Shown: piece after piece, positions 59,286-64,000 of the stretch
Layout of the letters: each line of letters opens with the position of its first letter
Position numbering within the stretch: the first letter of the stretch is position 1
Assembly (NCBI RefSeq): GCF_042646165.1
Contig: NZ_JBHRTC010000018.1
Source: Microbaculum marinum
GTDB lineage: Bacteria > Pseudomonadota > Alphaproteobacteria > Rhizobiales > Tepidamorphaceae
Direction: 5' to 3' (one strand)
Length of the DNA stretch: 64,000 bases
The notes under the pieces: generated by a model
Told to the model about the DNA's origin: nothing
The model's database searches: none
The model's input: the letters and a program-made list of their open reading frames with translations, nothing else
Program-made: the position numbers and the translations under genes

Positions 59286-59381
59286 ATGTATCAGCGTTTT
59301 ACAGCCCCCGGCCTGGTTCGGGGGCAGCGGCAGATATTGCCCGCCGGACGGGTGGGAGCCGCGGGCATCGGTTCAGGGTAA
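59286..59381 (+). CDS. Possible leader peptide in the nrdJ 5' region
   Basis: A 31-codon frame, M-Y-Q-R-F-T-A-P-G-L-V... to TAA, starts 8 bases after AGGA and lies between the NrdR boxes and nrdJ. It is not a recognised peptide and could be a chance frame in GC-rich DNA. The region also folds into several hairpins, so a translated leader controlling nrdJ is one option. Confidence 0.2.
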   Translation: MYQRFTAPGLVRGQRQILPAGRVGAAGIGSG

Positions 59382-59383
59382 GC

Positions 59384-59399
59384 GGCGTCGGCAGACGCC
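59384..59399 (+). other. Hairpin in the nrdJ leader
   Basis: The 6-bp stem GGCGTC/GACGCC with a GGCA tetraloop starts 2 bases after the possible leader peptide stop. Neighbouring short inverted repeats (GACGG...CCGTC near 59402-59418, CGGAC...GTCCG near 59437-59456) suggest a structured leader. Confidence 0.45.
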
Positions 59400-59498
59400 T
59401 TGACGGAACTGTCACCGTCGGTACGTGAGGCAAGAGCCGGACGTCTGTTGGGTCCGGCGCGGGGAAGTGCGCGCCGAGTTGCGCGATGGGGAGATATG

Positions 59499-62400
59499 AT
59501 GCGGATTGAGCGACGCTACACCGTCGACGGCAAGTCACCTTACGATGGGATCGAGTTCCGGAAGACCCGGAGCGAGATCCGCAATCCGGACGGGTCGGTC
59601 GTGTTCCGGCTGGACGACATCATGGTGCCGGCGACCTGGTCGCAGGTGGCCAGCGACATTCTCGCCCAGAAGTATTTCCGCAAGGCAGGCGTGCCCGCCC
59701 GGCTGAAGCCGGTCGAGGAAAACACAGTCCCCTCGTGGCTGTGGCGGTCGGTTGCCGACGACAAGGCGCTGGAGGCGCTGCCCGAGGACGAGCGGTTCGG
59801 TCCGGAACGCGATTCGCGGCAGGTCTTCGACAGGCTCGCCGGCACCTGGACCTACTGGGGCTGGAAGGGCGGCTACTTCGATTCCGAATCCGACGCCCGC
59901 GCCTTCTTCGACGAGCTCGCCTACATGCTGGCCACGCAGAAATGCGCGCCGAACTCGCCGCAGTGGTTCAACACCGGCCTGCACTGGGCCTACGGCATCG
60001 ACGGTCCCGGCCAGGGCCACCACTATGTCGACTTCGAGACCGGCGTGCTGACCGCCTCGACGTCCGCCTACGAGCATCCGCAGCCCCATGCCTGCTTCAT
60101 CCAGTCCGTCGACGACGATCTCGTCAACGACGGCGGCATCATGGACCTGTGGACGCGCGAGGCGCGCCTGTTCAAGTACGGCTCGGGGACCGGCTCGAAC
60201 TTCTCGATGCTGCGCGGCGACGGCGAGAAGCTGTCGGGGGGCGGCAAGTCCTCCGGACTGATGAGCTTCCTGAAGATCGGCGACCGCGCCGCCGGCGCCA
60301 TCAAGTCGGGCGGCACCACCCGCCGCGCCGCCAAGATGGTGGTCGTCGACGTCGACCACCCGGACGTCGAGGCCTACGTGAACTGGAAGGTGAAGGAGGA
60401 GCAGAAGGTCGCCGCCCTCGTCACCGGCTCGAAGATCTGCCGCAAGCACCTCTCGGCGATCATGAAGTCCTGCGTCAACTGCGAAGGCCCCGGCGACGAC
60501 TGCTTCGACCCCGCCAAGAACCCGGCGCTGAAGCGCGAGATCAAGGCCGCCAAGCGCTCGCACGTGCCGGAGAACTACATCCGCCGCGTCATCCAGTTCG
60601 CCAGGCAGGGATACACGTCCATCGAGTTCCCCGATCTGAACACCGACTGGGATTCGGAAGCCTACCTGACGGTTTCCGGTCAGAACTCCAACAATTCGGT
60701 GCGCGTCACCGACGACTTCCTGCGCGCGGTCGAGGAGGACGGCGACTGGAACCTGATCCGGCGCCTCGACGGCAAGGTCGCCCGCACGCTCAAGGCCCGG
60801 GACCTGTGGGAAGACATCGGTCACGCGGCATGGGCCTGCGCCGATCCCGGCATCCAGTTCCATTCCACCATCAACGACTGGCACACCTGCCCCGCCGACG
60901 GCGCGATCCGGGCCTCCAATCCCTGCTCGGAATACATGTTCCTCGACGACACGGCCTGCAATCTGGCGTCGCTGAACCTGCTGCAGTTCCGCGGCGAGGA
61001 CGGCGCGTTCGACGTGCAGTCCTTCGCCCACGCCACGCGGCTGTGGACGATCGTGCTCGAGATCTCGGTGCTGATGGCGCAGTTCCCCTCCAGGCAGATC
61101 GCAGAGCTCTCCTACAAGTTCCGCACGCTGGGCCTGGGCTACGCCAATATCGGCGGCCTGCTGATGACGTCGGGCATCCCGTACGATTCGAAGGAAGGCC
61201 GCGCCCTGTGCGGCGCCATCACGGCGCTGATGACCGGCGTTGCCTACGCCACGTCCGCGGAAATGGCCTCGGCGCTCGGCGCCTTCCCCGGCTACGGACC
61301 CAATCGCGAGGCGATGCTGCGCGTCATCCGCAACCATCGGCGCGCCGCCCACGGCGACGAGACCGGCTACGAGGCACTCAGCATCCCGCCGGTGCCGCTC
61401 GATCACGACTCCTGCCCGGAGCGCGAGATCGTCGCGGCGGCGTGCGATGCCTGGAACCGGGCGCTGTCGGTCGGCGAGGAGCACGGCTTCCGCAACGCCC
61501 AGGTCTCGGTGATCGCGCCGACCGGCACGATCGGCCTCGTCATGGACTGCGACACCACCGGCATCGAGCCGGACTTCGCCCTGGTGAAGTTCAAGAAGCT
61601 GGCCGGCGGCGGCTACTTCAAGATCATCAACCAGGCCGTCCCGGCGGCGCTGCGCGGCCTCGGCTACGACCAGGCGCAGATCGACGACGTCATTCGCCAC
61701 GCCGTCGGTCACGGCACGCTGAAGGGTGCGCCGGCGATCAACCACGACACGCTGGCGGCCAAGGGCTTCACGAACGACAAGATCGAGGCCCTTGAGGAGG
61801 CGGTGAGGACCGCCTTCGACATCAAGTTCGTCTTCAACAAATGGACGCTCGGCGAGGATTTTTGCTCCGGGACCCTCGGGTTCGCGGCGGACGCACTGGC
61901 CGACCCGGGTTTCGACATGTTGTCGGAACTCGGGTTCGGTCGGCGCGACATCGAGCAGGCCAACGCCTATGTCTGCGGGACGATGACTGTCGAGGGCGCC
62001 CCGCACCTCAAGGACGAGCACCTGGCGGTCTTCGACTGCGCCAGCCCCTGCGGGCAGAAGGGCAAGCGCTACCTGTCGGTGGAAAGCCACATCCACATGA
62101 TGGCGGCGGCCCAGCCGTTCATCTCCGGCGCCATCTCCAAGACCATCAACATGCCCAACGAGGCGACGGTCGAGGACTGCATGAACGCCTACATGCTGTC
62201 CTGGCGGCTCGCGCTGAAGGCCAACGCCCTCTACCGCGACGGCTCCAAGCTCTCGCAGCCGCTGTCGGCCCAGCTGATCGCCGACGAGGACGAGGACGAG
62301 GAGGAAGTCGTCGAGCAGCTTCTCGCCCAGTCCTCGCAGGCAAAGGCCGCGGCGATGGCCGAACGCTTCGTCGAGCGCATCGTCGAGAAGGCGGTTCGCG

Positions 62401-63221
62401 AGCGCGAGAAGCTGCCGCACCGGCGCAAGGGATATACCCAGAAGGCCATCGTCGGCGGCCACAAGGTCTATCTCAGGACCGGCGAGTACGAGGACGGCCG
62501 TCTCGGCGAGATCTTCATCGACATGCACAAGGAAGGCGCCGCCTTCCGCAGCCTGATGAACAATTTCGCCATCGCGATATCGCTCGGCCTGCAATACGGC
62601 GTGCCGCTCGACGAGTTCGTCGAGGCGTTCACCTTCACCCGCTTCGAGCCGGCCGGCTTCGTGCAGGGCAACGACTCGATCAAGAACGCCACGTCGATCC
62701 TCGACTACATCTTCCGTGAACTGGCGATCTCCTATATCGGCCGCCACGATCTCGGCCACGTCGACCCCGCCGACATCGGCTCTACGGCGATGGGCGCCGG
62801 CGTCAGCGAAGGCAAGCAGGAGCCCGAGGTTCCCGCCGCGGCGCGCTTCGTCTCCACCGGCCTGGTGCGCGGGCGGGTCAACGAGAAGCTGACCGTCGTG
62901 CGCGGCGCCGAGGCGCCTGCGAAGGTACGCACCCCGGATGCCCGCGGCCCCGTCGGCAAGCTCCAGGCCCGCGCCCAGAACTTCGCCGGCGGATCCGGCG
63001 GATCCGGACAGGCCACCGCGCTGAAGCGGGAGGTCGAAGTCGAGGTGCAGATGGAAGCGGAGTCGGTGATCGCCCAGCCGAGCGTCGAGGAACAGCGCGC
63101 CCAGGCACGTCTGAAGGGCTATGTCGGCGAATCCTGCACCGAGTGCGGCAACTTCACCATGGTACGCAACGGCACCTGCCTGAAGTGCGACACCTGCGGC
63201 TCGACCAGCGGCTGTAGTTGA
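59499..63221 (+). CDS. nrdJ: Vitamin B12-dependent (class II) ribonucleotide reductase
   Basis: NrdJ makes deoxyribonucleotides using adenosylcobalamin, independent of oxygen. The 1240-residue protein starts MRIERRYTVDGKSPYDGIEF. Active-site and core motifs include the Cys in HACFIQSVDDDL, GTGSNFSMLRG, NPCSEYMFLDDTACNLASLN (Asn/Cys/Glu), VIAPTGTIGLVMDCDTTGIE, and a C-terminal redox/zinc-type cysteine cluster (CTECGNF, GTCLKCDTCGSTSGC). Length matches the long alphaproteobacterial form. ATG at 59499 has GGGGAG at a good distance; an ATG one codon earlier is too close to it. Confidence 0.96.
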   Translation: MRIERRYTVDGKSPYDGIEFRKTRSEIRNPDGSVVFRLDDIMVPATWSQVASDILAQKYFRKAGVPARLKPVEENTVPSWLWRSVADDKALEALPEDERFGPERDSRQVFDRLAGTWTYWGWKGGYFDSESDARAFFDELAYMLATQKCAPNSPQWFNTGLHWAYGIDGPGQGHHYVDFETGVLTASTSAYEHPQPHACFIQSVDDDLVNDGGIMDLWTREARLFKYGSGTGSNFSMLRGDGEKLSGGGKSSGLMSFLKIGDRAAGAIKSGGTTRRAAKMVVVDVDHPDVEAYVNWKVKEEQKVAALVTGSKICRKHLSAIMKSCVNCEGPGDDCFDPAKNPALKREIKAAKRSHVPENYIRRVIQFARQGYTSIEFPDLNTDWDSEAYLTVSGQNSNNSVRVTDDFLRAVEEDGDWNLIRRLDGKVARTLKARDLWEDIGHAAWACADPGIQFHSTINDWHTCPADGAIRASNPCSEYMFLDDTACNLASLNLLQFRGEDGAFDVQSFAHATRLWTIVLEISVLMAQFPSRQIAELSYKFRTLGLGYANIGGLLMTSGIPYDSKEGRALCGAITALMTGVAYATSAEMASALGAFPGYGPNREAMLRVIRNHRRAAHGDETGYEALSIPPVPLDHDSCPEREIVAAACDAWNRALSVGEEHGFRNAQVSVIAPTGTIGLVMDCDTTGIEPDFALVKFKKLAGGGYFKIINQAVPAALRGLGYDQAQIDDVIRHAVGHGTLKGAPAINHDTLAAKGFTNDKIEALEEAVRTAFDIKFVFNKWTLGEDFCSGTLGFAADALADPGFDMLSELGFGRRDIEQANAYVCGTMTVEGAPHLKDEHLAVFDCASPCGQKGKRYLSVESHIHMMAAAQPFISGAISKTINMPNEATVEDCMNAYMLSWRLALKANALYRDGSKLSQPLSAQLIADEDEDEEEVVEQLLAQSSQAKAAAMAERFVERIVEKAVREREKLPHRRKGYTQKAIVGGHKVYLRTGEYEDGRLGEIFIDMHKEGAAFRSLMNNFAIAISLGLQYGVPLDEFVEAFTFTRFEPAGFVQGNDSIKNATSILDYIFRELAISYIGRHDLGHVDPADIGSTAMGAGVSEGKQEPEVPAAARFVSTGLVRGRVNEKLTVVRGAEAPAKVRTPDARGPVGKLQARAQNFAGGSGGSGQATALKREVEVEVQMEAESVIAQPSVEEQRAQARLKGYVGESCTECGNFTMVRNGTCLKCDTCGSTSGCS

Positions 63222-63250
63222 GCGGCCAAGTCCGATCTGACGGATAATAC

Positions 63251-63278
63251 AAGGGCGGGCCTTCGGATCCGCCCTTTT
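63251..63278 (+). terminator. Intrinsic terminator of nrdJ
   Basis: GGGCGG pairs with CCGCCC around a 10-base loop, followed by T4 and a further T-rich stretch, 30 bases after the nrdJ stop. Confidence 0.88.
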
Positions 63279-63513
63279 CCTTTGTGTGCGGCACCCACCC
63301 GTCGCCGCCAGCCCGACATCGACGGCGGTACGCCGGTGCCGACCTGTTCACAGGCCGGCAAGACGCCATGTCGGCTCGGCTCCGGGAGAATCGATGACAC
63401 AACGTTCCGCCGATCCGACTTACAGTGCTGACCGGAACGCCGCTACAAAGCGAGTATCGTGAGTTCATTCCTGGCGGGCATGGTGGGCCCGTACGACGCC
63501 ATCGGAGCAGGCG

Positions 63514-64000
63514 GTGAAGCGCACCTGGACGATCATCGGCGTCCGCGACGTGGCCCGAAGCTTTGCCTGGTACCAGTCGCTTCTCGGCCTTCCCGCAACG
63601 GACCCGGCGCATGACGACTTCGGCCAGGTCATCGACACCGACGGAACCGTGCTGCTGTGTCTCCACCAGTGGGGCGCACACGGTCATCCGACGCTGGCGA
63701 GCCCGACCCACGCCGAGCCCGGCAACGGCCTCCTGCTGTTCTTCCGCGTCGACGACTTCGATCACGCCCTGTCGAGGGCCAGCACCGCCGCCGACCGGCT
63801 GGAGGAAGAGCCGCACGTCAACTCGAACACCGGCACGATGGAGTTTTCCCTGCGCGATCCCGACGGCTACTTCGTCACAGCGCTCTTTAGGTCGCGCGGC
63901 GGACACCGCCATCGTCCCGCCGGGCATCGGATCACGTCCGGGGCGCAGGCTGCGATATGGCCAATCCCATGCGATCCACCTCGGCCGTCATGCCCGGCCT
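63514..64000 (+). CDS. VOC/glyoxalase-like protein, running off the right edge
   Basis: From GTG 63514 (GGAG 6 bases upstream) the frame reads VKRTWTIIGVRDVARSFAWY, then QSLLGLP, GNGLLLFFRVDDFDHALSRA and MEFSLRDPDGYFVTALFR. This is a complete single-subunit VOC fold of about 130 residues. After this the frame stays open (GGHRHRPAGHRITSGAQ...) to base 64000 without a stop, so the end is not seen and the extra residues look non-family. Substrate unknown; bleomycin-resistance-type names should not be used. Confidence 0.75.
   Translation, partial: MKRTWTIIGVRDVARSFAWYQSLLGLPATDPAHDDFGQVIDTDGTVLLCLHQWGAHGHPTLASPTHAEPGNGLLLFFRVDDFDHALSRASTAADRLEEEPHVNSNTGTMEFSLRDPDGYFVTALFRSRGGHRHRPAGHRITSGAQAAIWPIPCDPPRPSCPA

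Noticed and set aside
59173..59498. Cobalamin riboswitch upstream of the B12-dependent reductase
   Set aside because: Looked for the conserved B12-box core and the GCCACTG segment; neither is present in the leader. NrdR boxes explain the control better.
59535..62759. 1074-codon minus-strand open frame opposite nrdJ
   Set aside because: Shadow frame of nrdJ with low-complexity Val/Leu/Arg composition and no recognisable domain.

Overview
The window is GC-rich chromosomal DNA of an alphaproteobacterium, most likely in the Hyphomicrobiales (Rhizobiales). The evidence is gene content and order: a small membrane J-domain protein beside a VWA protein and a DUF1489 protein; divergent anmK/tyrS; the block rne-amiC-mrcA-prfB; the block M48 protease-dsbA-accB-accC...aat-DUF2155-NDUFA12; and a B12-dependent ribonucleotide reductase (nrdJ). 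No genus can be named from the sequence alone. There is one 74-base run of N (56959-57032).

Layout. 1-3113: minus-strand housekeeping and hypothetical genes (J-domain protein cut by the left edge, VWA, DUF1489, HAD phosphatase, nitroreductase). 3233-6458: two exported proteins built from the same kind of ~85-residue tandem beta-repeat, the first also carrying a VWA domain. 6471-15974: metabolism (biotin-dependent acyl-CoA carboxylase alpha subunit, serine beta-lactamase-like hydrolase, L-serine dehydratase, secreted lipase, SDR, quinone-reductase-like MDR, AnmK). 16052-20830: tyrS and a large AsmA-like envelope protein. 21070-38906: the peroxiredoxin gene bcp, split by a ~17.4 kb integrative element. 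38964-47473: prfB (with its programmed +1 frameshift), mrcA, amiC and rne. 47478-58610: aminotransferase, M48 protease, DsbA-like oxidoreductase, accBC, a DGPF/VOC/ECF sigma module, aat, DUF2155, the NDUFA12-like protein and an acyltransferase. 59126-63278: nrdJ with two NrdR-box-like sites, a long structured leader and a strong terminator. 63514-end: a VOC protein running off the edge.

The most unusual region is the element at 21403-38768. It lies inside bcp, and a diverged second copy of the last 46 codons of bcp lies at the far end. The present bcp therefore has a host 5' part and an element-supplied 3' part. The element carries a tyrosine integrase, a DUF3102 protein, a frameshifted P-loop ATPase, a ClpP-like protease, a putative small terminase subunit, a tail tape-measure-like protein, and a cargo of secreted or membrane proteins including a thermonuclease. 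I see no capsid, portal, large terminase, baseplate or lysis gene. It is either a heavily reduced prophage or a phage-satellite-like island. Three minus-strand intrinsic terminators and several ATGA stop/start overlaps divide it into transcription units. TCGGAAA-type repeats with helical spacing occur near both ends.
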